A DNA stretch of 64,000 bases, from positions 3,902,001-3,966,000 of the forward strand of contig NZ_CP103965.1 of NCBI RefSeq assembly GCF_024970185.1, read 5' to 3'. The position numbers were made by a program, and so were the translations under genes. This stretch comes from Pseudomonas sp. N3-W (lineage in GTDB: Bacteria > Pseudomonadota > Gammaproteobacteria > Pseudomonadales > Pseudomonadaceae). Shown in pieces: positions 42,430-53,723 of the stretch. Position 1 is the first letter of the stretch; each line of letters starts with the position of its first letter. The notes under the pieces were generated by a model that did no database searches, was not told where the DNA came from, and was given only the letters and a program-made list of their open reading frames with translations.

Positions 42430-43785
42430 ATGTCGTCAGCCACTACCGTCTCCACCGTGCACCCGGTCGATCAGATTCTGCCGGCGCGGCAAATGCTCAC
42501 CCTCGGCCTGCAACACATGGCCGTCTCGTATATTGGCGCCATCGCCGTGCCGTTGATTGTCGCCAGTGCCCTGAAAATGTCCCAGGCCGACACCGTGGTG
42601 CTGATCAGCACGACGCTGTTCTGCTCCGGGATCGCCACGCTGCTGCAAACCGTCGGCTTCTGGAAATTCGGCGTGCGCTTGCCGATCTTGCAGGGGGTGG
42701 CGTTCAGCAGCGTCGGCCCGGTGATCGCCATCGGCACCAACCCACAAGTGGGGTTCGCCGGGGTCTGCGGGGCGGTGATTGGCGCAGGGATCTTCACCAT
42801 GCTCGCCGCGCCATTCGTGGGGCGATTGCGGCGATTTTTTCCGCCCGTGGTGACCGGTTGCATCGTCACCGTGATCGGTTTGCAGCTGTTCCCGATTGCC
42901 TATGAGTGGGTCGGTGGCGGGCGCAACGCCAGCAATTTCGGCGCCCCGGCGTACCTCGCCGTGGCCATCGTGGTGCTGGCGACCATCCTGCTGGTCAACC
43001 GCTATGGCAGCCCGATGCTGCGCAACATGGCGGTGCTGATCGGCATGCTGGTCGGCGCGGCGCTGGCCTACGGCTTAGGCATGGGCAGTTTCCAGAGTGT
43101 GCAGCAATCACCGTGGCTGACCGTGCCCTACCCGTTCTACTTCGGCTTGCCGACCTTCAGCCTGGTGCCCATCGCCACCATGATCGTGGTGATGATCGTG
43201 CAGATGGTCGAGTCCATGGGGCTGTTCGTCGCCATCGGTGACATCGTCGACAAACCGGTGGAAGAGAAACAGGTGATCAACGGCCTGCGCGCCAATGGCC
43301 TGGCCAGCACCATTGCCGGGATGTTCGCCGCGTTCCCGTTCATTGCCTTCATGGAAAACGTCGGCCTGGTGATCCTGACCGGCGTGCGCAGCCGCTGGGT
43401 GGTGGCGATCAGCGGCTTGCTGATGTGCCTGGTGGCATTGGTACCCAAGGCCGGGGCAATCATCGCCTCGATGCCGACCGCGGCCCTGGGTGGCGCCGGC
43501 ATCGCCATGTTCGGCGTGGTCGCGGCGGCCGGGATTCAGACCCTGGCCAAGGTCGATTACGAACGCAATCGCTACAACGTGCTGATCGTCGGCTTCACCA
43601 TCGCCGCCGCCCTGGTGCCGGTGCTGGCGCCGACCCTGTTCAAGCAAATGCCCGAATGGTGCCAGCCGTTCCTGCACAGCAGCGTGGTGATCGCCTGCCT
43701 GGTGTCGGTGCTGCTCAACGCCGCCCTCAACGGCGTCAGCGTGCCGGATGCCAGCGCCAGCAAACCCGCCTCTCACAGCCTCTGA
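42430..43785 (+). CDS. NCS2 nucleobase:cation symporter (purine permease)
   Basis: 451 aa with about 12-14 hydrophobic helices. It has the NCS2 pattern: LTLGLQHMAVSYIGAIAVPL, QGVAFSSVGPVIAIG and the substrate-site region VQMVESMGLFVAIGDIV. AFIAFMENVGLVILTGVRSR is also typical of xanthine/uric acid permeases. An AGAGG ribosome site precedes the ATG. It is followed after 12 bases by a deaminase gene, so it likely brings in that enzyme's purine-like substrate or its precursor. Confidence 0.92.
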   Translation: MSSATTVSTVHPVDQILPARQMLTLGLQHMAVSYIGAIAVPLIVASALKMSQADTVVLISTTLFCSGIATLLQTVGFWKFGVRLPILQGVAFSSVGPVIAIGTNPQVGFAGVCGAVIGAGIFTMLAAPFVGRLRRFFPPVVTGCIVTVIGLQLFPIAYEWVGGGRNASNFGAPAYLAVAIVVLATILLVNRYGSPMLRNMAVLIGMLVGAALAYGLGMGSFQSVQQSPWLTVPYPFYFGLPTFSLVPIATMIVVMIVQMVESMGLFVAIGDIVDKPVEEKQVINGLRANGLASTIAGMFAAFPFIAFMENVGLVILTGVRSRWVVAISGLLMCLVALVPKAGAIIASMPTAALGGAGIAMFGVVAAAGIQTLAKVDYERNRYNVLIVGFTIAAALVPVLAPTLFKQMPEWCQPFLHSSVVIACLVSVLLNAALNGVSVPDASASKPASHSL

Positions 43786-43797
43786 CCGGAGCCGACC

Positions 43798-45189
43798 ATG
43801 ACTCAATTGCAAAATATCCTGATCAAGAATCCGCTGGCGGTAATGACCGGTCTGCGCGGCCCGCGTGCCCGAGCGGGCGCGGTGGACATCCGCATCGTCA
43901 AAGGCCGCATCGCCGAAATGGCCACCGGGCTCGAAGCGCAACCCGGTGAGCGGGTGATCGATGCACGCCATTCGCTGGTGTATCCGGGGTGGATCAACAC
44001 CCACCATCATCTGTTCCAGAACCTGCTCAAAGCCGTGCCCGAAGGCCTGAATCAGGACCTGCAAGGCTGGCTGGCAAGCGTGCCTTATCCGCGCCTGAAC
44101 CGCTTCACGCCACAGCTGACGCGGATCGCCGCGCGGCTGGGCATGGCCGAGTTGCTGCTGTCGGGCGTGACCACCTGCGCCGATCACCACTACCTCTATC
44201 ACGCCCACGGCAGCACCGAGAGCGGTGATCAGTTGTTCGACACCGCCGACGAATTCGGCATGCGTTTCGTGTTGTGCCGGGGCGGCGCGCTGGAGTCGGC
44301 CAGCGCCCATCCGGGGTTCTCGAAAACCGCACTGCAACCGGAGACGCTGGAGCAGATGGTCGGTGATATCGAACGGTTGAAATCGCGCTACCACCAGGAC
44401 ACGCCCGACGCGATGCGCCGCGTGGTCGTCGCCCCCACCACTCCGACCTTCTCGCTACCACCGACCCTGCTGCGCGAACTCGCCCACACCGCCCGCGGCC
44501 TCGGCCTGCGCCTGCACACGCACCTGTCGGAGACGCAGAACTACGTCAATTTCTGCCGTGAAAAATACAACTGCCTGCCGGTGGAATTTGTCGCCGAACA
44601 CGAATGGCTCGGCCCCGACGTCTGGTTCGCCCACGCCGTGCACCTGCAACCCGGCGAAATCCGCATGCTCGCGCAAACCCGCACCGGCGTGTCCCACTGC
44701 CCGGTGAGCAACGCACGCCTGGGCAGCGGCGTGGCGCCCGTGCCGCAGATGGTCGAGGCCGGGGTGCCGGTTTCCCTGGGGGTGGATGGTGTGGCGTCCA
44801 ACGAATCTGGAAGCATGGTCGGCGAAGCGAACACCGCGTGGCTGATCCACCGTGCCGAACAAGGCGCCTCGGCCACTACCGCCGAAGACGTGATTCACTG
44901 GGGCACCGCCGGAGGTGCGCAGGTCTTGGGACTGGGTGCGGTCGGGACACTGGAAGTCGGGCAAGCGGCGGACCTGGTGATCTACGGCCTCGACCATCCA
45001 CGGTTCTTCGGCTTCCACGACATCGCCGTCGCCCCGGTCGTCGCGGGTGAACCGATCACGGTGCGTTACAGCATTGTCGGCGGTCGTGTGGTGGTCGATG
45101 ACGGCGTGATACCGGGGCTGGATGTACAGCAGATGCGCGCCGAAGCGTGGGACGGGGTGCGCCAGTTGATGGCGCAGAATGTCGACTGA
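43798..45189 (+). CDS. 8-oxoguanine deaminase-like amidohydrolase
   Basis: 463 aa of the TrzN/AtzB-like amidohydrolase branch. Metal ligands are complete: HHH in WINTHHHLFQN (near 64), His in THLSETQ, His in FAHAVHL and Asp in LGVDGVASN. The QNLLKAVPEGLNQDLQGWL region and SLGVDGVASNES fit the 8-oxoguanine deaminases described in Pseudomonas, although isoxanthopterin or another aminated heterocycle is possible. Coupled with the NCS2 permease upstream (12-base gap). The product would feed into purine catabolism. A long REP array follows. Confidence 0.85.
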   Translation: MTQLQNILIKNPLAVMTGLRGPRARAGAVDIRIVKGRIAEMATGLEAQPGERVIDARHSLVYPGWINTHHHLFQNLLKAVPEGLNQDLQGWLASVPYPRLNRFTPQLTRIAARLGMAELLLSGVTTCADHHYLYHAHGSTESGDQLFDTADEFGMRFVLCRGGALESASAHPGFSKTALQPETLEQMVGDIERLKSRYHQDTPDAMRRVVVAPTTPTFSLPPTLLRELAHTARGLGLRLHTHLSETQNYVNFCREKYNCLPVEFVAEHEWLGPDVWFAHAVHLQPGEIRMLAQTRTGVSHCPVSNARLGSGVAPVPQMVEAGVPVSLGVDGVASNESGSMVGEANTAWLIHRAEQGASATTAEDVIHWGTAGGAQVLGLGAVGTLEVGQAADLVIYGLDHPRFFGFHDIAVAPVVAGEPITVRYSIVGGRVVVDDGVIPGLDVQQMRAEAWDGVRQLMAQNVD

Positions 45190-45209
45190 CCCACACCTCC
45201 AGCCACCCC

Positions 45210-45914
45210 CCCTGTCGGAGCCAGCCTGCTCGCGAATAGGCCAGCACACTCAACATCTTTGCTGACTGACACACCGCTTTCGTCGGAACGCCGCCCGGAC
45301 CAAGCTCGCTCCCACGGGGGAGCTGCAGGGCAGGCATATGTTGTGTACGACGCCAAACCAATGTGGGAGCCGGGCTTGCCCGCGATGGCGATTGCACACT
45401 CAACATCTCTGCTGGCTGACACACCGCTTTCGTCGGAACGCCGCCCGGACCAAGCTCGCTCCCACGGGGGAGCTGGGCATGCTTATGTTGTGTACGACGC
45501 CAAACCAATGTGGGAGCCGGGCTTGCCCGCGATGGCGATTGCACACTCAACATCTCTGCTGGCTGACACACCGCTTTCGTCGGAACGCCGCCCGGACCAA
45601 GCCCGCTCCCACAGGGGAGCTGCTGGGCATGCATATGTTGTGTACAACGCCAAACCAATGTGGGAGCCGGGCTTGCCCGCGATGGCGATTGCACACTCAA
45701 CATCTTTGCTGACTGACACACCACTTTCGTCGGAACGCCGCCCGGACCAAGCTCGCTCCCACAGGGGAGCTGCTGGGCAGGCATATGTTGTGTACGACGC
45801 CAAACCAATGTGGGAGCCGGGCTTGCCCGCGATGGCGATTGCACACTCAACATCTCTGCTGGCTGACACACCGCTTTCGTCGGAACGCCGCCCGGACCAA
45901 GCTCGCTCCCACAT
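45210..45914. repeat. Tandem REP array, about 5 copies of a 150-bp unit
   Basis: Five nearly identical units: the element CGTCGGAACGCCGCCCGGAC begins at 45281, 45431, 45578, 45728 and 45878. Each unit holds two inverted REP halves (GTGGGAGCCGGGCTTGCCCGCGA and CCAAGCTCGCTCCCAC) and a constant spacer. Open frames within it on both strands are repeat artefacts. The array fills the gap between convergent genes. Confidence 0.92.
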
Positions 45915-45967
45915 AATTCTGCGTTTGACTGCCTGATCCGGGGTCGCACAGCTGATGCACCTTGCTC

Positions 45968-47251
45968 CTACGCCGCCATGTCACCCCTGGCAATCGCCTG
46001 CGACGCTGCCAGCATCGCCCGCAACAACACCGCACAGCCATCTGCCAGGTCCTGCGGTGCGGCGTTTTCGATTTCGTTGTGGCTGATGCCGCCTTCGCAC
46101 GGCACGAAGATCATCCCGGCCGGGCCGAGTTCGGCGAGGAAAATCGCATCGTGCCCCGCCCCGCTGACAATATCCATGTGTGACAGGCCCAGGCCTTGCG
46201 CCGCGCCGCGTACCGCTTCGACGCAGCCCTCGTCGAAGTACAGCGGCGGGAAGTCCGCAGTGGGTGTCAGTTCGAAGGTCAGGCCGTGTTCTTCGCAGGT
46301 GGCTTCGATGACCTGGCGGACCTCGCTGATCATCGAATCCAGGCGTGCAGGCTCCAGATGGCGGAAGTCGAGGGTCATGCGCACTTCGCCGGGAATGACG
46401 TTGCGTGAGCCCGGATAGGCTTGCAGGCAGCCGACGGTGCCGCAGGCGTGGGGTTGATGGCCGAGGGCCGCGCGGTTGACCGCGCCGACGATGACCGAGG
46501 CGCCGACCAGGGCGTCCTTGCGCAGGTGCATCGGGGTCGGTCCGGCGTGGGCTTCGACGCCGCGCAGTTTCAGGTCGAACCATTTCTGGCCGAGGGCGCC
46601 CATCACCACGCCGATGGTTTTGTGTTCGTCTTCAAGAATCGGGCCCTGTTCGATGTGGGCTTCGAAATAGGCACCCACCGCGTGGCCGCTGACTTTGCGC
46701 GGGCCAGCGTAGCCGATGGCGTTCAGCGCCTCGCCGACGGTGACGCCCTCGGCATCGACCTTGGCCAGGGTTTCTTCGAGGGTGAATTTTTCCGCGAACA
46801 CGCCGGAGCCCATCATGCACGGGGCAAAACGCGAGCCTTCTTCGTTGGTCCAGACCACTACCTCCAGCGGCGCTTCGGTTTCCACCCCGAGGTCGTTGAG
46901 GGTGCGCAGCACTTCGACCCCGGCCAGCACGCCGAAGCAGCCGTCGAACTTACCGCCGGTGGGTTGGGTGTCGATGTGGCTGCCGGTCATCACCGGAGGC
47001 AGATTGGGGTTGCGACCGGGACGGCGGGCGAAAATGTTGCCGACGGCGTCGACGCTGACGGTGCAGCCGGCCTCCTTGCACCAGTTGACGAAAATGTCCC
47101 GGGCCTGGCGGTCGAGGTCGGTCAGGGCCAGGCGACATACGCCACCCTTGACCGTGGCGCCGAGCTTGGCGAGTTCCATGAGCGACTGCCACAGGCGGTC
47201 GCGGTTGATGTGCTGATGGGTGGACTGCAGAACGTCGGTGGCCGCGCTCAT
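45968..47251 (-). CDS. Zn-dependent N-carbamoyl-amino-acid amidohydrolase (probable beta-ureidopropionase)
   Basis: 427 aa, M20 peptidase-like fold; AGGAG seven bases before the ATG. Metal ligands are in GSHIDTQPTGGKFDG, TNEEGSRF and the C-terminal GAGHDAIFLA, with FEAHIEQGP and VEAHAGPTPM also typical of allantoate amidohydrolase and L-carbamoylase families. Next to dihydropyrimidinase and dihydropyrimidine dehydrogenase it most likely does the third step of reductive pyrimidine breakdown, N-carbamoyl-beta-alanine to beta-alanine, CO2 and ammonia. It is followed upstream (96-base gap) by the NCS1 permease on the same strand. Confidence 0.88.
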   Translation of the reverse strand: MSAATDVLQSTHQHINRDRLWQSLMELAKLGATVKGGVCRLALTDLDRQARDIFVNWCKEAGCTVSVDAVGNIFARRPGRNPNLPPVMTGSHIDTQPTGGKFDGCFGVLAGVEVLRTLNDLGVETEAPLEVVVWTNEEGSRFAPCMMGSGVFAEKFTLEETLAKVDAEGVTVGEALNAIGYAGPRKVSGHAVGAYFEAHIEQGPILEDEHKTIGVVMGALGQKWFDLKLRGVEAHAGPTPMHLRKDALVGASVIVGAVNRAALGHQPHACGTVGCLQAYPGSRNVIPGEVRMTLDFRHLEPARLDSMISEVRQVIEATCEEHGLTFELTPTADFPPLYFDEGCVEAVRGAAQGLGLSHMDIVSGAGHDAIFLAELGPAGMIFVPCEGGISHNEIENAAPQDLADGCAVLLRAMLAASQAIARGDMAA

Positions 47252-47347
47252 GGTGATCTCCTCAGGCTGTTCTTATGGGTTCTTTCAGGTAGTTCTCTGG
47301 TGTTGGTAATGCCGTCTTCGCGAGCCTGCTCGCGAAGGGGCCATCCG

Positions 47348-48832
47348 CTACACCGAAGATTTCACAACGGACGGGTTGGTCCGCATCGAACACAACCCGT
47401 AGTAAATCAACCCGCCCAACGCCGAACCGGTAAACCAGCCGTAGCTGTAGAACCAGCTGAACGCATCGCTGCCCAGCGACAGCAACGTCAGCACCACCGG
47501 CACGCCGAAGGCGATAAAACCGAACCAGTTCCACGCCGGGTACACGTCATCGCGGTACAAACCGGCCAGATCCAGTTGCTGTTTCTTGATCAGGAAATAG
47601 TCCACCACCATGATCCCGGCGATCGGCCCCAGCAGGCTGGAATACCCCAGCAGCCAGTTGGAATACACGGTTTCCAGGCTCACGTCCGACACGATCAGCC
47701 CGAGTTTTTTCAGCAGTTCATGGCCCATCAGCAGCAACCCGACCAGGCCGGTGAGCATCACTGCCTTGGTACGGTTGATCACCTTTGGCGCGATGTTCTG
47801 GAAGTCGTTGGTCGGCGACACGATGTTGGCGGCGGTGTTGGTGGACAGCGTGGCGATGATGATCAGCGCCATGGCCACCGCGACCCAGACCGGGCTCTGG
47901 ATGTGGCCGATCAGGCTGACCGGGTCAGACACGGTGACGCCCACCAGTTTCACCGAAGCCGCCGTCATGATCACGCCGAGGGAGGCAAACAGGAACATGG
48001 TCAGTGGCAAGCCGAATATCTGCCCGAGGATCTGGTCCTTCTGGCTTTTGGCGTAGCGGCTGAAGTCCGGGATGTTCAGCGACAAGGTGGCCCAGAAGCC
48101 GACCATCGCGGTCAGCCCGGCGGCAAAGTAGCTGACCACGCTGGCGCCTTCAGGACGCTTGGCCGGGATCGCCAGCAACTCGGTCATCGACACGTTGGGC
48201 ATGGCCCACACCAGTAAGCCGATGCCGACCGCCACCAGCAGCGGCGCGGACAGGGTTTCCAGCCATTTGATCGACTCGGCGCCGCGCAGTACCACCCACA
48301 GGTTCAGCGACCAGAAGATCATGAAACCGATCACTTCGCCGGTGCCACCCAGGGATTTCCAGCCCTCGAAGATCGAGCCCAGAAACAGGTGGATCGCCAG
48401 CCCGCCGAACATCGTCTGGATGCCGAACCAGCCGCAGGCAACCAGCGCGCGGATCAGGCATGGCACGTTGGAGCCCAGAATGCCGAAGGACGAACGCAGC
48501 AACACCGGGAATGGAATGCCGTACTTGGTGCCGGCGAAGGCGTTGAGCGTCAGCGGGATCAGCACAATGAGGTTGGCGAACAGAATCGCCAGCAGCGCTT
48601 CGCCCACGCTCAAGCCGAAGTACGCGGTGAGGACGCCGCCGAGGGTGTAGGTCGGCACGCAGACCGACATGCCGATCCACAGCGCGGTGATGTGCCATTT
48701 GTTCCAGGTTCGCTCGCGCACCTTGGTCGGTGCCATGTCGTGGTTGTAACGGGGACTGTCGAGGACGTCGCTGCCGGCTTCGAGTTCGTACAAGCCGTCG
48801 CGCTCGGTCACTTGCGATCTGATCTGTTGCAT
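47348..48832 (-). CDS. NCS1 nucleobase:cation symporter
   Basis: 494 aa with about 12 membrane helices. The ATG before QQIRSQVTERDG is preferred, with GGAG six bases upstream; a Met 12 codons earlier has no clear site. NCS1 signatures: TWNKWHITALWIGMSVCVPTYTLG, FGILGSNVPCLIRALVACGWFGIQ and FAAGLTAMVGFWATLSLNIPDFSRYA. With the genes around it the substrate is probably uracil, thymine or a dihydropyrimidine/hydantoin. First gene of the leftward unit, divergent from dihydropyrimidinase. Confidence 0.92.
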   Translation of the reverse strand: MQQIRSQVTERDGLYELEAGSDVLDSPRYNHDMAPTKVRERTWNKWHITALWIGMSVCVPTYTLGGVLTAYFGLSVGEALLAILFANLIVLIPLTLNAFAGTKYGIPFPVLLRSSFGILGSNVPCLIRALVACGWFGIQTMFGGLAIHLFLGSIFEGWKSLGGTGEVIGFMIFWSLNLWVVLRGAESIKWLETLSAPLLVAVGIGLLVWAMPNVSMTELLAIPAKRPEGASVVSYFAAGLTAMVGFWATLSLNIPDFSRYAKSQKDQILGQIFGLPLTMFLFASLGVIMTAASVKLVGVTVSDPVSLIGHIQSPVWVAVAMALIIIATLSTNTAANIVSPTNDFQNIAPKVINRTKAVMLTGLVGLLLMGHELLKKLGLIVSDVSLETVYSNWLLGYSSLLGPIAGIMVVDYFLIKKQQLDLAGLYRDDVYPAWNWFGFIAFGVPVVLTLLSLGSDAFSWFYSYGWFTGSALGGLIYYGLCSMRTNPSVVKSSV

Positions 48833-50894
<2,062 letters not shown>

Positions 50895-50909
50895 AAGCGG
50901 CCTTCGGCC

Positions 50910-50980
50910 TATCGCGAGCAAGCTCGCTCCCACAGGGGAATGCATTCCAAATGTGGAAGCGAGCTTGCTCGCGATGGGGC
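50910..50980. repeat. REP pair
   Basis: Inverted units ATCGCGAGCAAGCTCGCTCC and GCGAGCTTGCTCGCGAT with about 20 bases between, between the dihydropyrimidinase and dehydrogenase genes. Confidence 0.85.
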
Positions 50981-51047
50981 CGGCACTAACAACAAAAATA
51001 CCCAATGCCCATCAGAGGCAATACCTCAAACCGTGAGGCAAAAAACC

Positions 51048-52415
51048 GTGATCAATACCCTGACCCACCTCCCCCATCCCGCAGAAAACGCCGCCGCCCT
51101 CGCCGGTCATTTCACCGACCTGGCGCCGCCGCTCAACGACCGGCAGGCGCACCTTGAAGCCTCACGATGCCTGTATTGCTACGACGCGCCGTGCGTGAAT
51201 GCCTGCCCCAGCGAGATCGATATTCCGTCGTTCATCCGCAACATTCATCAGGAAAACGTCCAGGGCGCAGCGCAGAAAATCCTCTCGGCCAACATCCTCG
51301 GTGGCAGTTGCGCACGGGTGTGCCCGACGGAAATTCTTTGCCAGCAAGCCTGCGTACGTAACAACGCCCACGAATGCGCGCCGGTGCTGATCGGCCTGTT
51401 GCAGCGTTACGCCGTGGACAACGCGCACTTCAGCCAACACCCGTTCCAGCGCGCCGCTGCCACCGGCAAGCGCATCGCCGTGGTCGGAGCCGGTCCGGCG
51501 GGGTTGTCCTGCGCCCATCGCAGTGCGATGCACGGGCATGAGGTGGTGATTTTCGAGGCCAGGGAGAAAGCTGGCGGTCTCAACGAATACGGGATCGCCA
51601 AGTACAAACTGGTGGACGACTACGCGCAGAAGGAGCTGGATTTTCTGCTGGAGATTGGCGGGATCGAAATCCGTCACGGGCAGAAACTCGGCGACAACCT
51701 GACCTTGAGCGAACTGCACCAGCAATTCGATGCGGTGTTTCTCGGCCTTGGCCTGGCCGCCAGCAAACAGCTGGGCCTGGCCCACGAGGATGCACCGGGG
51801 CTGGTCGCCGCCACGGACTACATCCGCGAATTGCGGCAAGCCGATGACCTGAGCCAATTGCCGCTGGCCGACCGCTGCATTGTCCTTGGCGCCGGCAACA
51901 CCGCCATCGACATGGCCGTGCAAATGGCCCGCCTCGGCGCTCGCGATGTGAACCTGGTATACCGCCGCGGCGTCGAGGGCATGGGCGCCACCGGCCATGA
52001 ACAGGATATCGCCAAGGCCAATCAGGTGCGTTTGCTGACCTGGGCGCAGCCGGAAGAAGTGCTGCTCGATGATCACGGCAATGTGCGCGGCATGCGTTTC
52101 GCCCGCACGCAGATGATCGACGGTCGCCTGCAAACCACCGGCGAGACCTTCGAGCTGGCCGCCGATGCGATCTTCAAGGCCATCGGTCAGGCCTTCGATG
52201 GCAACGCCCTAGCCGATCCGCTGGCCCGGGAACTCAAGCGCCAGGGCGAACGGATTCAGGTGGACGAGCAACTGCGCACCAGCATCCCCGGCGTGTATGC
52301 CGGCGGTGACTGCACCAGCCTCGATCAGGACCTGACCGTGCAAGCGGTGCAACATGGCAAATTGGCCGCCGAGGCCATCAACGCGCAACTGCTGCTCAAC
52401 GTGGAGGCTGCGTAA
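51048..52415 (+). CDS. preT: NAD-dependent dihydropyrimidine dehydrogenase, PreT/PydX subunit
   Basis: 455 aa from a GTG start preceded by TGAGG nine bases upstream; the frame extends upstream into REP sequence, which is not protein-like. The N-terminal Fe-S region has CLYCYDAPCVNACPSEIDIP and GSCARVCPTEILCQQACV, the FAD site is VVGAGPAGLSCAHR and a second nucleotide site VLGAGNTAIDMAV. The C terminus GVYAGGDC closes the FAD fold. This subunit carries electrons between NAD and the PreA subunit. The stop is immediately followed by the preA ATG. Confidence 0.93.
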   Translation: MINTLTHLPHPAENAAALAGHFTDLAPPLNDRQAHLEASRCLYCYDAPCVNACPSEIDIPSFIRNIHQENVQGAAQKILSANILGGSCARVCPTEILCQQACVRNNAHECAPVLIGLLQRYAVDNAHFSQHPFQRAAATGKRIAVVGAGPAGLSCAHRSAMHGHEVVIFEAREKAGGLNEYGIAKYKLVDDYAQKELDFLLEIGGIEIRHGQKLGDNLTLSELHQQFDAVFLGLGLAASKQLGLAHEDAPGLVAATDYIRELRQADDLSQLPLADRCIVLGAGNTAIDMAVQMARLGARDVNLVYRRGVEGMGATGHEQDIAKANQVRLLTWAQPEEVLLDDHGNVRGMRFARTQMIDGRLQTTGETFELAADAIFKAIGQAFDGNALADPLARELKRQGERIQVDEQLRTSIPGVYAGGDCTSLDQDLTVQAVQHGKLAAEAINAQLLLNVEAA

Positions 52416-53690
52416 ATGGCCGATCTCTCGATAGTCTTCGCCGGCATCAAAGCCCCCAATCCGTTCTGGCTGGCCTCCGCGCCACCGACTGATAAAGCCT
52501 ACAACGTGGTCCGTGCCTTTGAGGCCGGCTGGGGTGGCGTGGTCTGGAAAACCCTGGGTGAAGACCCGGCGGCGGTCAATGTGTCGTCGCGCTACTCGGC
52601 GCATTTCGGCGCCAACCGTGAAGTGCTGGGCATCAACAATATCGAGCTGATTACCGACCGCTCGCTGGAGATCAATCTGCGGGAAATCACCCAGGTCAAA
52701 AAGGACTGGCCGGACCGGGCGCTGATCGTCTCGCTGATGGTGCCCTGTGTTGAAGAATCCTGGAAACACATCCTGCCGCTGGTGGAAGCCACGGGTGCCG
52801 ACGGTATCGAACTGAACTTCGGCTGCCCGCACGGCATGCCGGAACGGGGCATGGGCGCGGCGGTCGGCCAGGTGCCGGAGTACGTCGAGCAAGTCACCCG
52901 CTGGTGCAAGACCTATTGCTCGCTGCCAGTGATCGTCAAGCTGACACCGAACATCACCGACATCCGCATCGCCGCCCGTGCCGCTTACCGAGGTGGCGCG
53001 GATGCGGTGTCGCTGATCAACACCATCAACTCCATTACCAGTGTCGATCTGGAGCGCATGGTCGCCATGCCGACGGTGGGATCGCAGAGCACTCACGGCG
53101 GTTATTGCGGCTCGGCGGTCAAGCCGATTGCGTTGAACATGGTCGCCGAAATAGCCCGCGACCCGCAGACCCAGGGCCTGCCGATTTGCGGCATTGGCGG
53201 CATCGGCAGCTGGCGCGATGCGGCGGAATTCATTGCCCTGGGCAGCGGCGCGGTGCAGGTGTGCACGGCGGCGATGCTGCATGGTTTCCGGATTGTCGAA
53301 GAGATGAAAGATGGCCTGTCGCGCTGGATGGACAGTCAGGGCTACGCCAGCCTGAGCGAGTTTTCCGGGCGGGCGGTGGGCAATACCACGGACTGGAAGT
53401 ACCTGGACATCAACTATCAGGTGATCGCGAAAATTGACCAGCAGGCGTGTATCGGTTGCGGGCGCTGCCACATTGCCTGCGAAGATACTTCGCACCAGGC
53501 GATTGCCAGCCTCAAGCAAGCGGACGGCACGCACAAATATGAAGTGATTGACGATGAGTGCGTGGGCTGCAACCTGTGTCAGATCACCTGCCCGGTGGCG
53601 GACTGCATCGAGATGGTGCCGATGGACACCGGCAAGCCGTTTCTGGACTGGAACCATGATCCGCGTAATCCGTACCATGTGGCGGTTTGA
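52416..53690 (+). CDS. preA: NAD-dependent dihydropyrimidine dehydrogenase, PreA/PydA subunit
   Basis: 424 aa. The first 300 residues are the FMN barrel: PFWLASAPPTDKAYNVVRAF, ELNFGCPHGMPERGMGAA (with the active-site region around it) and GIGGIGSWRDAAEFIALG. The C-terminal 80 residues carry two [4Fe-4S] clusters, CIGCGRCHIAC and CVGCNLCQITCPV. With PreT it catalyses the NAD-linked reduction of uracil or thymine. Start and stop overlap as TAAATG, so it is coupled to preT. Confidence 0.95.
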   Translation: MADLSIVFAGIKAPNPFWLASAPPTDKAYNVVRAFEAGWGGVVWKTLGEDPAAVNVSSRYSAHFGANREVLGINNIELITDRSLEINLREITQVKKDWPDRALIVSLMVPCVEESWKHILPLVEATGADGIELNFGCPHGMPERGMGAAVGQVPEYVEQVTRWCKTYCSLPVIVKLTPNITDIRIAARAAYRGGADAVSLINTINSITSVDLERMVAMPTVGSQSTHGGYCGSAVKPIALNMVAEIARDPQTQGLPICGIGGIGSWRDAAEFIALGSGAVQVCTAAMLHGFRIVEEMKDGLSRWMDSQGYASLSEFSGRAVGNTTDWKYLDINYQVIAKIDQQACIGCGRCHIACEDTSHQAIASLKQADGTHKYEVIDDECVGCNLCQITCPVADCIEMVPMDTGKPFLDWNHDPRNPYHVAV

Positions 53691-53723
53691 GAGGTTGGCT
53701 ACCCTTTGAGTTGAAACCCAAAC

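Noticed and set aside
45259..45936. Repeated open frames on both strands in the 150-bp array
   Set aside because: They encode only the REP sequence in translation and have no independent start signals.
46421..48217. Open frame of 598 codons on the plus strand
   Set aside because: Antisense to the amidohydrolase and NCS1 permease genes; no recognisable domain.
50911..50935. Terminator after dihydropyrimidinase
   Set aside because: The short GGCC-TTC-GGCC hairpin lacks a T run; the adjoining REP pair is the clearer element.
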